From Solenopsis invicta (Eukaryota; Arthropoda; Insecta; Hymenoptera; Formicidae): 64,000 nt of DNA. A program made the translations under genes and the position numbers. Each line of letters begins with the position of its first letter. Position 1 is the first letter of the stretch. Below the pieces are notes generated by a model. The model had not been told where the DNA came from. It worked only from the letters and a program-made list of their open reading frames with translations, and made no database searches. The stretch covers positions 5,705,001 through 5,769,000 of the forward strand of contig NC_052671.1 of NCBI RefSeq assembly GCF_016802725.1. Direction: 5' to 3'. Shown here in pieces: positions 10,481-23,500 of this stretch.

Positions 10481-13400
10481 AATACAATTAAGATCTTGAA
10501 TATACGTCAACTTTATTATATTTATTTCATCGATAGAGAAAGACAAAAAATAGTAATTTCGAATTGAATATAGTCCCAGATTTTCGAACGCAAGTTTCCC
10601 GAAACCTGTTAAAGAAAAAAAGAGCTGACTCGCAATATTTGCACCTTCTCATTGCGAACGCGAGTGCTTGAGTGCGTGGAAGAGGCGATTTCCCTTATGC
10701 AGGAACGTCGGCGATCGGTCGTGGTGCGGAAAGTGCGCTGATTGTGAATCGACCTGATTGCCCGAGTGCCGGCGGCGTTCAAACATCGTTCACAAAGGCG
10801 GTAATACTAGGACGGTGGCTGTGGTGCCCTCCCTAAAACGATTATCCACTCGACAAGCCCTCGGCCGGGGGAGGGTTAGCCGTCCCGTAACGACGTATTG
10901 TGAGGACCTCTCGTTGTGAAAAGCCCGCCGGGATTTCCTACCTCTGACGCCGGAAAATCCTCCGAGAGTATCCTCTCGAGAGTCACGCTCCTTCGCTTCC
11001 GTCGCCATCCGCACAATCCTCTTCCCGTCGTCGCCGTTGTCGTCGAGAGAGACTCTCGCGTCTCTTCTGCGAGCGCGAACGAATCCGCGTCTATCGCAAT
11101 ATCGGACGCTGTTTCCGAGCGTGTCGGAGATCTGGGAACATATCGCGCGGAGTGCTCTCTGGAATTGAGAACTTTGTCCCGCTCTTAATGCCGAGAAGTA
11201 AACTGCGCCGAAGATAGTTGCTCTTTTTCGCTAAGTCTTCGCTGTAGAGAAAAGTTTAGCTTAAGAGAGTTTCTACCGTGCGACAAGTCACTGCAAATTG
11301 CAAAGCGTGCCCTTGAGGATGATGAAAGTTTGGTCTCAAAGCAAGGTCTTTGTTTCATCTGGTGGTGGGCGTTTCGCGAATAAGGCCATTGTGCGCCGAG
11401 TGAAAAGGGGACTTTCATTTTTACGACGACGACGCGAACGTCGTATTGTCACGGTAACGTCGAAAATGTTGTTACGCAATTAAGAAAATTAAAAGAGAGC
11501 GTGTCGTTATTTAATAAATATATTGAATGAAAGGTCAGTTGAGAAGAAGACGTTGAGATTCCATCTAAAAATACATCGAACGCATTGAGTTGTATTTCAG
11601 ATAAAACGAACGTCTCTTCAGCAAATTATTTATATACTCGATTTGCTTCTTGACTCCCGCTCGTCGTGAAAGTTTGATGAAAGTATTCGACTCTAAACTT
11701 GGATACAGATGCTGACATGTAAAGACGGAAGTAAAATTCTCTCGAAGGGTTAAGCGACTTTCCCGGTGCATTGGTCGTCGCTTTGCATATTTGAGTATTC
11801 TATTACCTCGGCGCTCATGCATTATAACCAGCGCCACCGTGCACGTATCTCTAGATCGGACGCTGTCTTTGTTCGATCCCGTCTCGGGGAAAATTCACCA
11901 CGCGCGTACATCCGCACACAAGTGATGAAAGACGAGTATATCATTTATTTTTACTTTATAAAACTTTTTTTATTTGTATATATATAGATGAGCGTCGGAC
12001 GTAGGAGACAAAATAAAAAACAATAAGTCGAAATAGTCGAAATGTTTTTTCATAATTTTATTTGAGACAATAATTGCCTTTCTTAAAAATGATAATACTA
12101 TTTTTATAATAATAAAATTAAAAGGCAGAATAAAATTGAGTGATCGATATTTGTACATTCTATTACATTGTTACTGTAACGACTCTGTTCAACTAAATGT
12201 TTTATTTAGAATTAGTCTCCTTGAACTTTCGACATGAATAACCGATGGCTAATAGACATTCCAGCTCTCTCTGGTCCGTGGGTCTGCTTGACTGAGAACT
12301 CGTTGAATTAATAACAGTTGCGCACCGCGCATTTCCAAAACGGATGACATCGCCGCGAGTGAGAGCCCGTGTATACAGTGGACCGAGTTCCTTACTTCTC
12401 GTCACAACCGTGCAACCATTTTCATCGGAGGTATGTAAGAGAGCACGTAAGGGAGAGCTTGCGGGTTTTCTCAAGTTTGCGAAGACAACAGCTGCACGCT
12501 CGTTGAAATATTAAGGAGCGATAGATTCTATGGACAACCCTTTGGGAGGGATTCAATCGATGATAGGAAAATAGTACGGTTCCTTAACCTCGTGTATCTC
12601 GATGTATTGTACATTCACGTACATACCAGCGACGTTTTGTTGTATAGACGCAAGTGTAGCGGAGAGCACGGTCATTGGCTTGAAATAATACATTGCGGTT
12701 TGCACAACGTCGTACTTATACGTGTCACGTCAATAGGATTGTGCGAAGGAATGACTTGAAGTATTCATATCTTCGTATTCTTAAAAAGTTATACTATATC
12801 CAGAAGAGCAGCTATATTTTCATGCTTTCTTTAAATAAATTTGTAACGTTTCGCGCAATTGAAAGCAATTACAGAAAAAGATAAAAATAAATTTGCAAAA
12901 TGGCTAGAAATAAATTTATTATCTGCAATTTGCATAGCAAAAGTTATTATTGACAAAACAATTCAAGATGAGTTCTTATTTTTATTCTCGGGGCAAAGGC
13001 ACGTGGCTGGTGGATGGGGCAATTTTTCAAAAGATTTTTGTACAAAAATAGTGGAAGAAATAAAAGAGCGGGCGCGACGATATTAAATTCGCGTCAAAGG
13101 AGTTATATAACAATCGATCATCACGATGCAGCGGTGGCAGTCTTTGGCGCAGTCGGCGCGGCCGACAATGATGGGCCGCGAATGTGGTCACGCGGATACA
13201 ATCCGCATTTCAGCCGCTTCGCTAAAATGACACCGCGGCACCTTCAATTTACCCAACGCGCGTGACTTGGCGAGTGTTTCACGCCTTGCCGGGCGGCGCA
13301 GAAGTTCATTTGCGAGCAAATGTCGCGGATTATGCCACCCGCCGCTGCCGGTTTAATGATTAAATCGTCGGCCGCGTCGCCGCGTTATCCGCGCATTCTG

Positions 13401-16400
13401 TCAATCGCATTGATCATCGCGCGACATATTTGACGATACGCGTTAAGCGTGTTTATCGTCCGGCGTTTAACGGCCGCAGCGCGGAAGCCAATTACGCGCG
13501 GTGTCTGTTTGCAATCGGGCAATATTCATTGTCACCGGTTTGCAAGCCGCGCATAATCATACGTGACGCGACATTGTTTTTAATTACGCCTGCCGATTAT
13601 CTCGTTATGCGAATTGTGATTTCCATTAAATGTCGCTCAACATGAACGCTCCGTAGGTGGCCTATACATCGTTATGATGTAGACAAAGACAATTTATAAT
13701 ATACGATACGCGGATCGATCCCGTATTTGCATTCCAATTATTATAATATTATTCACGATTGATAACACGTCAAAGAAATAGAATGAGAGAAAGGGGGACG
13801 TTTATTTCATTAAGTTTTTTTCTCTTTAGAAGTTATTTATGTACACTTAAAAGAAATATATTTCTGATGTAGTTAGATTTCTCGCTATTTTTTGTATCTG
13901 CTAAAAAGAATTGTTTGTTACATATAAAATTTATAGCAGTAACATTTGACAATACTTTCTAGGAAATTTAGGTCTCATTGCCAATTATACAGTCAAATTT
14001 TACAACAAGTATGAATGAATAAACGCCACAAACAAATTTTCTTTCTAAATTTCACAAACAGTTCAGATATAAATTCTGTTTCTGTTACTTAAATTGGATG
14101 AGTATCAGACACATGCAATATCACAATATTTGCTAATCGCTTATCTACCTCAGTTGATTTTTTGCAGCCAAAAAATTGTGGCTGTGCTCGCAAGGCCATT
14201 TTTTTGAGTGTATTAGCGAGTACGTTCGCACATTTTCTCAACTCTACAAAAGAATCTCGATATTAAATTTGTGATGCCCATTCAGCTTGTTCGATAATGA
14301 TTTAGACGATTACAACGATGCGATAAGGCTACGCCTCCTAATTTTTCACATAACCGCGAATAAACGAGCATCCCAGTTAGCGATGGCCACGCGCGTTAAT
14401 AATTCCAACGGCGGCTTATCTAGATGCAGAGTGATATACAACGTGCTACACGCGGAAAACAAGCATGCGGTAATTTATACTGACGACCTACACTTTGGAG
14501 CCGATGCAACGCGACGTCTACGAAGATTCGCCTCAAAGTTCGATGATAAACTCGTCTATTTTATTTCTTCATTCGCTTTCACTCGAGCGATGATTTTCAC
14601 GTGAGAATTCCTTTTCTCGTCACCGTTAGCACAAAATTAGCGATTGCAATTGGTCGCTGAAAAAGCTGGGTTTGCTCAACAAGATGTTGATAGGATTCCG
14701 TCGCTGGAATCGTTGCTAATGAAACGCGCACCTCCTTCCGTTATTTCCAGCCGTAAAATATATCGGCAAAGTAAGAAAACGAGTCGCGTATTGTTTCCTC
14801 GTCCTACGTTTGCTCTCCTTTTTTCCCCTCTCGTACGATTTCTCTCGAGTTGTACGCGCGGATACTTCTCTCGCATTCTCTCTCTCCGTCCAGCGAACGA
14901 TACGGAACGAGCGCGTGGGTTCCTTTTTCCCGAGGGCGACATAAAGCCCGGGACAAATTGCTACGTGTGTTTACGTTAAATCGCTTAAGCACGCTGCGCT
15001 TGCACGGGCTCGAAGGGATCGACTCTCTCGTAAAGGCGAGAGATAACCATCTGCGAGTGAGGGCCATCGGCATAAGTCAAGCTTCGACGTCGTGGCGAAC
15101 CGATATACATGTGAGTATAATGCATAATGGCAGCACACACCGGTGTATAGATCCGGATTAAGGCCATTCGATGCTGCAGCCACCTTAATGCCCGGCATGG
15201 AGCGCCTTAAACGTTATCGCGATGCATGCCGAACTCCGATCGGGCACTAATGTGTATACTTTGTGTACACGTTAATCCTTTCCCGTAGGGTATCATTAAT
15301 TACGGCGGGCAAGTGCCGTGGGGATTTTCTTGTCTAGTTGAGCGTGAGATACTTAGAATAAACAGAGCGAAACGGAACTTCTCGTGGACAGACGCTCGAA
15401 TGCGCTTTATGTTTGCGAAGGCGCGTAGGTTGGATTCCCAGGATAGGTCATTGGGAAAATGTTTGCAGCTTTGGTATCTCGAGATTTTGTCCCCTGATAA
15501 TAAATATAAATATTCAAAAGCTCAACTACTCAGACGCGGTAGGAAAAAATACAAGGACTCCGTCCTCCAATATGTGCCACCTGACATTTATAAAAATCCA
15601 AGTGGATCGTACATGAAGTTTTCAAACTCAAGATTTTTCTCTCTCGTGGAGCAATCTGACGTGACACGGGCGCATTCTGTGCTCTACGATCTATTTACGC
15701 CAAGTAGCAACAAGATATTGGTTTCCTGGATGTGTAACCAAGCGATTCGGGAGCTCCTTTACCGTTACACCCACCCTCGTACGAAGTCGAGAGGCTAGAG
15801 GACCGCGCTGCTACCACCACGACGACGACGCGAGACGCGTCTAAACTCGTTCTCGCGGTTGGATTCGATTTCACGTTCGAGCGGATCGGCATTGATCGAG
15901 CGGAGGAAATCCCATATGTTCCCGTAAGGATCCTCTTCCAAGCTCCCCCTCCTCGATCAAGCGGATCGAACGATATTCATTCAGTCCTTACCAAAGCACC
16001 CCGCGACGAAAGTAGACGAGGTGCGATAACAATGACCTCGAGGCTAACGGCGCTGCAGGCTTTACGACGCATCATGAATGAGAGGGTAGATGAATATTGA
16101 ATCGTCAAGGAACGGATGTATCGACGTTTCGTATACACAACAATGCGCTCCTCGACGCGCCGACAAGCACTCGGCTTTATCCGAAGAGATGTGTGTCCCA
16201 GTCAAATGAGAGCTTCGTTAAAAAACAAATGGCTCTCGATCATTCTTTCATGCTCGACTTGAATCGTCGCGTCGTCGATTATGTCAGCGATGTCCCATGC
16301 GGCGTGAAGGGTCAAAGTACTATGGGAGTGAATAAGCGCTTCGCAGTCACTACCCTCGTACAAAACGAATATATACGCTTCTCGCGTGTAATATTTATAT

Positions 16401-16613
16401 ATGTATATATATACTTTTTATATCTCAGAAAAAAATGCGGAAATATATTTTGAAAAGAAATACAAATTGTTTTATACTAAATATGTCAGTGAAAAATTGC
16501 GGATTAAACAACTTCCGTGATAAGAGTTGGAGGGACGCACATTTCGCGAGAGTGATATGTCGATCATCGCTCAACGCGGAAGGAGAACATTCGCGGAAGA
16601 AAGCGCAGCCTCC
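10481..16613. other. Long non-coding stretch, no gene seen
   Basis: Includes GC-rich parts (10620-11490, 13090-13640, 14800-15300, 15800-16100) and AT-rich parts (11940-12150, 13690-14200). The 161-residue frame at 15313-15798 has no domain, signal peptide or splice context. If unc-5 has distant 5' non-coding exons they could lie here, but I cannot place any. Confidence 0.5.
13095..13645. promoter_or_regulatory. CpG-rich block with ATTA-type cores, candidate regulatory region
   Basis: Dense CG dinucleotides alternate with AATTA/TTAAT cores and CGCATT words, without coding potential. Similar mosaics recur near 31480, 34280 and 62930. That such blocks are regulatory is inference from composition alone. 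Confidence 0.25.
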
Positions 16614-16755
16614 GGCATCACCGCCACCACTACCTCCACCACCACCACCGCCACCACCACCATCAACGTCACCACCACCACCGGCTGCCGCCGCCTCCGC
16701 CGCCGTCGCCGCCGCAGATACCGCCACCACTGGTAGCAGCAGCAGCGAGCAGCAG
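16614..16755. repeat. Compound trinucleotide repeat (CCA/CCG/GCC/AGC)n
   Basis: A run of CCACCA, CCGCCGCC and AGCAGC triplets. It produces long proline, threonine or alanine runs in three plus frames and glycine/valine runs on the minus strand; none is convincing as protein. It lies about 60-200 bp upstream of the candidate unc-5 promoter. Confidence 0.85.
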
Positions 16756-16816
16756 CACCCCCGACGACAAGGGGATGAAGAAGAGCGTCGGTATCGAAGT
16801 GAGACGTGTATATATG

Positions 16817-16854
16817 TATATATAGAGGTGCGCGCACGTCGGCAAGTTCAGTCG
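16817..16854 (+). promoter_or_regulatory. Candidate core promoter (TATA plus initiator) upstream of unc-5
   Basis: TATATATAG at 16817-16825 is followed by TTCAGTCG with the initiator A at 16850, 31 bases after the T at 16819. TCAGT is the arthropod initiator consensus and the spacing is what a TATA-directed start needs. It lies about 620 bp upstream of the unc-5 start codon on the same strand. No clear downstream promoter element. Whether unc-5 uses it is inference. Confidence 0.35.
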
Positions 16855-17468
16855 TCCACCGCGTGCCGACCCGCGAGCATCGCGTAACCACCCTCCCCTA
16901 GCGAGCTCCTCGTTTCCCTCTTTTCGTTCGCTGCCGTATGCGAGGGGCTTGAAGCTGGTCACGTGTCCCCCTTTTTCGCACGCTCGAACGCGAGTGCAAC
17001 CATGCAAGTGCGAGCACCCTTGTTCAAATTCATCATGTAGTCTTCGGGATGAGCCGCGACTAATTATTTATGGTATTTTTCGAGGAGACGGATCTCCTTC
17101 TGCAAATTGAAAAATTCGAACGCGAGGTGAATATGATCCCCAATCGTTGGAATCGCTGTATGATTTTTGCGTACGAACAGACGATCGAGATCTCTTCTCT
17201 TCCCGTTCGATCGAAAGCGAGTTTGATACGTCTCAATGAACGATTTACCGGTAATAACGCACGCTCATGCATTACGGATATTTGTTAAAGTTATAGAAAT
17301 TATATCAAATGAAATTCGACAATGATAATCGGCTATGAAGCCAACATCATTCGTGGATAACGAGCGCGACGCCAATAAAACGTGTCAGCGTAGAGTACGT
17401 AGTTTTATTGTGCCTAATTTCTCCGAGTGGCATCAAATAAGAGACTAGTTTCAGTGAAATGTGAGGTA

Positions 17469-17532
17469 ATGATGGAGCTGAGGATCAGTATTCTTCTTTT
17501 AACGCTTCTTCGTCTCGCCAGCACGCTCGAAA
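17469..17532 (+). CDS. unc-5: unc-5 coding exon 1: signal peptide
   Basis: Encodes MMELRISILLLTLLRLASTL, a typical short signal peptide, ending in phase 1 at the strong donor A/GTAAGT. A possible acceptor (GTTTCAG at 17448-17454) shortly upstream suggests a 5'UTR intron, but its pyrimidine tract is weak. Intron 1 is 1057 bp. Confidence 0.8.
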
Positions 17533-20500
17533 GTAAGTAACCAACTGCGATAAATTTAAGTTCGATGACACTTGTCAACTAGCTCCGATACTAAACCAGT
17601 TGACAAATACATCCAATTTACGACGGACGTTCGAACCGATAATCTACATGAAATGTAACTCTCGCATGCTCGTTTGCATTTTGTTTGAAATTCAATGACG
17701 CTTTTATTATTAGAAACGTACATACCTTAATTAAATGCAACAAAGTATCGATTTAAATATCAGATCCAAGTATTAGCGCAACGGAAATACACGGAAGTGC
17801 GCTAGCACATTCCGGAGCGATCAAAGATTCACTTTGCTTCGGGCCGACGCGGCATGCACGGCCGTACGAATCGCGGCGTAAATTTACGCCTCGCGTTCCT
17901 CGCGAAAGCCCCCTCACTGCGGATCGTGACATGTTTTCTCATGAGCGTGACAGCGGGGGTAATCATCGTCTGCCGGTGCTTGGTTTACCGCGACCGCTCA
18001 AACAAGAGTGGCGCGCAGTTACTCGGGGTGTAATAAAGTTCCCGCGGGACTTAGGAGCGAGACGGCGAACACGAAGCGTAAAGTCCGGGAGATCTAAGCG
18101 CGAGCGAGCGAGCGAGCGCGCCCTGCCCCGCTGATACACGGCGTAAAATCCGCCACGCATCGTTAAGCCCGTCTTTACTGTTCCATCGCATCCGACTCGA
18201 CGTCTAAATATACCGTGACGTTGCGAACGTACGCGCGCGTGTCTTCGGATAACGATACACTTTCGAGAGAAGAAGATCGGATATACAGGGATCGTTGTTC
18301 GACGTTATTGGATCCGATAATGCGCCATTAGTAATCCGATAACGCGTCTCCACTAACGTTTCTCTTTATCGTGGTGACGCGGCTTAATCCCTCCGATGGA
18401 CCAAGAGCGAGCCCGCGGCGACGATTTAATTCAATCGATTCGATATGAAAAATTTGGTGGACGTATGGGTAATGCCGACGGGGGATTATGCTGACAGCTT
18501 TATCGGATTTGCGGAATGAACCGCGCTTGGAATTATCGATTTTTTTTTCGCCCGCCAAAGGGATAAGCGTGTGCTGCGTTGCTCGCTAGGTACGAAGGAA
18601 GAGGACGACGCCGAGGAGGACGACGAGGAGAGCTATCCTGTCGAAGATTACGACTACGGTGACTACGAGACCGCGACTATAGCCAGCGACACCGATCTTA
18701 TCGCGGGCGGTTCCCTGCCGATTTTCTTGGCGGAACCGGTCGACACGTTTGTCGTCAAAGGGAAACCGGCGACGTTGCACTGCCGTGCCGCGCACGCTCT
18801 TCAGGTACGTATTTATATATGTAATTACACATATAATTCATGCCTTGATATAATATACCTTGTACGAGGATTTATTTCTGCGTTACATATTCTCTTGTTA
18901 CGATTACACTGCAAGTTACTCGGTGGCATTATATGAATACATGGAGGTATCATTTCCCCGACGTTCTCACACACAATCTCGTTCCGTCAGAGCTTTCCAG
19001 AAAATGCCTTTGTCTTTATCTCCTCCTTGACTCGAGCCTCATGCGCGGCTCTCTCCTCTCTTCCTTCGTTCTTATTACCCACTTAGACGCAATTTAACGA
19101 AGACAAGCTGTTTCTTTCACGGCACGCGAAACTACACATCCCGCCCGCGGCCCTCCGCCGCTCTTTTCCGCAGGTGTATTTTCGCTGCAACGGTGACCGG
19201 GCCGAGCGTTCGCAGCAGCAGGATTTCGTTGACCCTCGTACCGGAACGAGGGTCGTCGAGGTCGAGTTGAACGTGACGAGGAACGAGGTCGAGGAGTACT
19301 TCGGGAGGGAGAGATTCAAGTGCGAGTGCGTGGCATGGTCGGGACCAGGTCAAATTCGAGGGCAGCCCGCTACGGTTGAGGTCGCCTGTGAGTAGAGAGC
19401 GAGAGCTCTCCATTCTCTCTTAGTCCCGCTCGTACTTTCCTTGCTATCCTGTATCCCCTGTCTTCCCTCGATTCTCTTTGAATGTTCAGTTTACCGAGAC
19501 GCGACGAAAGGATTTTCTTTCTCTCATTGCGGTAATGACCGTGCCGCTCGTTTCCGCGGTACGTGAGGTGCTCCAACTCAGGAGATTACGTCACTTTCGC
19601 TCACGTTAGCACGAGGGGATGAACGACGCCTTTGACGGCTCGTAACGACTATTTCGAGCGGTCCTGTAATTTACTTGTGCTAATTCGGACTGTAAAAATT
19701 GCATTGCTACGGTTGTTGGTATTTTGCATCGATATTGCAATATATGGAAATATTTTTTAATATTTCTCTTGCGATCGTACCTACAGAAAGTTATCTCAGA
19801 AATATCTCGCGCCAGTTACGATTACTAAAAATTACATTTTATCAGTTGTTCGATGAGCAGTCTCAGTTATTTCATCATACCGTTATTTACTAACTTCATT
19901 ATTGTGATTTTCGTTTAACACGATTTTCGTTTAAAGCTTTTAAAGAAATTCGATGTAAAGCTCGACCCCCTGCGCGTACCTTGTAGCAAAAAGATGGAAC
20001 AAATTAAAGGGACAAAGGGAACACGATTCGGTTTTCATCAAGTGTCCTGTGACGCGCAAATCGAGTACAAAATCTAATCGATATTCTATCGCAAATGAAA
20101 CGACAGACGCGTAAGCCTCGGAATAGCGTTGCGTTTTTTTTTTTTTTACTTTTAGAATGAAAACGAGGGAAGACCTCTGTTATTCATAGCAGAACACTCA
20201 TGGGTTATCAAAGCTAAAATAAAGTCGCATATACATTGCGATAAGCCATATGAAAAGTGTATTTTGGTATTTCGTGTATGTGATTCCAATAACGATGCGG
20301 GATTGCTTCGGGATTGAGCGCTTCGTAAAAGGTGCAACGCAAGAGCAATTTTCATTTAGACATTTCGAGTCGCACCACGCCGCGCAAACAAGCGTGGCAA
20401 ACAGGATGCAAAATTAAATCGGTATTTGCGTGCAAACAGAAAGCGGACGCGCTTTCGAAATTGAATGCAGAATGTCGATCGAATCGATGTGTACGATTTG

Positions 20501-23500
20501 CCGTGGAGAACGATTTTCTGCACAACGATCTTATTCTATTTCCAAATAAACAAGGTACCGGCAATTAATTTAGTGAATAATACGGCGCGCAGTTGAGTTA
20601 TTGGTACCTAAAGTCTGAACGTTTTAAGATCATGAAAAATACATTCGAACGCGATGACGGACAAAATGAGATGCCTGGAAATTGAACGATCGAATCGCAC
20701 AATGGAAATTCAAAGTGAAGTTACTGTTTATAATTAATCAAAGATTAACTTATTCAGTTATAGCTGGAGCTTCATGTTGGTATTCTTTGTGCGATATTTA
20801 TACATTTTCAAATTTATGAAACTGCGTTCTGAATAAATCGTTGGTCTTAAAACATACACTTCTATGTTAAATAATATTATAACTGTAATATCACAATATT
20901 TACAAAGTGCAAAAAATGATATCACAAAATTGATAACTGACACAGCCACAGTGATAAAAAAGTGTCACGTCCGAGAGATTAGACCCATGTATCCCTATAT
21001 ATGTATTTTGAGGCTTTGAAAGCGAATATGACCTCAGATTTGCGCCATCAGATCAGGATTTTTTTTACCCTGAAAAAATTTTCAAGCATTTCTTAAAATT
21101 ACACACTATTCAGCCCGGTAAAAAAAAATCCTGATCTGATGGCGCAATTCTGAAGTAATATTCGGTTTCAAAGTTTTAAAATATATAGGGATACATGGGT
21201 CTAATCTCTCGGACATGACACTTTTTTTTGGCTATGTAATTTTATATTGTAATATTACTATTCTTGTTTGACTTTTAGAACAATGACTTTAAGACTGACA
21301 TTTGTCAGCAGTTTGATAAATTTGGAAATGTATATAAAATCATACGCGAAATATCAACGCTATCGAAAAAGCGAAAATGATCAAATAAGGCTCATCTTTA
21401 ATTAATTGTATTTTCACATATCCTTCATCCGAACTAGGAACGCAACAAATCGTTTCCGTCTCTTAGCAAGGGAATAGAAATGATTTTTTGCAATGAGTTA
21501 CTTTTACGAATTGTTATACGCGAGTCTACGAGCGAATAGGAAAAAATATCAGATCTTGTAAAAGACGTGGAAAAATTTAATGACGCATTAAAATTGTTTG
21601 ATATAGGGCACGTTATACGAAAATAGCCAGCGAAAGCAGCGTAAGCCGGAATGCATTTGAATCGGTCTAGATGGTCCATAACGCGGCATACTTTGTGATG
21701 TCGGACGTATCATCCATCAGTCCGGTCTGCATACCGCGGCATAGAATTCCGCCAGCTTCTAAAGCGTGTAACCGCCGTATCGAGGTACTATACCGCCGGC
21801 TTCGGTCGGTGTGCTTATGCTCTTCAGGAGCGATATGAAAGCCTCGCTTTTTGAACGCGGACGTGGTACAGCAAATAATGCCACGACGAATAGCCACATT
21901 GAACGAATGACCGGCCGTTATACATTCCGTGGTTCACGCGCCGCAAATCTTTTTCCGTCTTTCTGATGTGGGAGGGGGGGGGGGGGGGGAGGATAGAACC
22001 GGGGAGAGACGGTGAAAGAACCCTTTTGCGTCTGTACTTGCGCGCCCTAATATCGCTGAGTGCCACTCTCCTTTCCCGTTCTCATTTCCCGCACCTCCGT
22101 TCTTCCGACGTCCTCTCGAACATCGGACGTGTTTCCGAGAGAATATTAAAAACCGCCCGATACCGGCGGCCTGATCGTGCCGATGTAGATCTGAAGAAGC
22201 ACTTCCTGTCACCGCCGTATTCGCTGTCGGTGGAAGTCGGTCGTAATGCGGAACTGCGATGCTCGCCGCCCTTGGGTGTACCATCGCCAAAGGTTTATTG
22301 GCTTAGAAATGGCTCTCCTCTCGAGACGGCAGCCGCCGGCGCAGCTTCCGTCTCCGCCGACGCGAACCCCAACGAGATGTCCTCCGCGGACGGCTTTGTA
22401 CAATCCGCCGACGGGCATCTGCTCCTCGGGGAGGCCGAATTGAGGCATCAAGGGAACTACTCCTGCGTCGCTGAGAACATCGCCGCGAGGAGAGTCAGCG
22501 AACCGGCGGTGCTTACTGTCTATGGTGAGCAATTTTCTTTTTACTGTACAAATCATTGGACGGATGCGGTTAAAGAACACTCGTGCGCGATAATTGAGGA
22601 AGCGAGAATGAATAAAAGTGAATAAAAATGCTAAAAAAAAGCTTGTGGTTTACACACAGCAATATATCCTACGAAGTTAAAAAAGAGCTCCCTTTTTCTG
22701 TTTTATTTAAAACATTTTAAAACGCACATTTCTCTTTAAACATTAATCTATTTATATTCCAAAAATGATTGCACAGCTATCATGTCATTACATTGCTCTA
22801 CGCTTTATTCATCACATATTCATAGCTTCTCGTCGATAAATAAATTTGTAGCGGATGCGCTTGCACATTTCACGATGATTAAGTTCGATTTTCTTATTTT
22901 TAATTGACGTTGCGTTGGATAAGCAACTCACTTATGTCTCGGCCTGTTCGAGCCGCGGGGTGTAACAAGGTGTTATTTGTTCCCGTTTTAATTTCGCCGT
23001 TGTATACCTTTTTTTCTCTCTTTCCGATCCATTCTCAGTGAACGGCGGGTGGTCGTCCTGGTCCGGATGGTCAGAGTGCAGCGTGCGCTGTGGTAGAGGC
23101 GTACAAAAGAGGACAAGAACATGTACAAATCCCGTTCCAATCAACGGCGGTCAAACGTGCCCAGGACCAGCCACACAAAGAGTAGAATGCAATCCTTCCT
23201 GCCCCGGTAGGTGGGACTACAAAGACTCCACTCATACGCCACTCAAAATAATATGGGGCAAATTGTAATAGTGTGTCGCGAGTTGTAATAGAATTAAAGT
23301 TAACGCGAATACAGGCCCCGTATTGACACGCGCTAAACGTTTAAGCGCGCTACAAATGTGCGTCGCGATTGTGATACGCGGTACAGATGTATTCATTCTT
23401 TCGCCGTCTCGCAAATCAGATAATCGCAATTTTATCGAGATTTTCAACTTCGCTCCGTTGTATGCAGCGGTCGACGGCAGATGGTCAACTTGGTCCTCGT

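Noticed and set aside
12859..13086. Lysine-rich 75-residue frame
   Set aside because: AT-rich start running into CpG-rich DNA; composition-driven and no known motif.
15313..15798. 161-residue plus-strand frame
   Set aside because: Longest frame in the upstream region but without hydrophobic, domain or splice features; no promoter or poly(A) context.
16435..16887. Poly-proline and poly-glycine frames on both strands
   Set aside because: All are translations of the CCA/CCG triplet repeat; several frames are open at once, as expected of a repeat.
21966..22188. Apparent upstream extension of the Ig2 frame
   Set aside because: The open frame runs through the intron and poly-G run by chance; the acceptor at 22188 and phase agreement with exon 3 show where coding starts.
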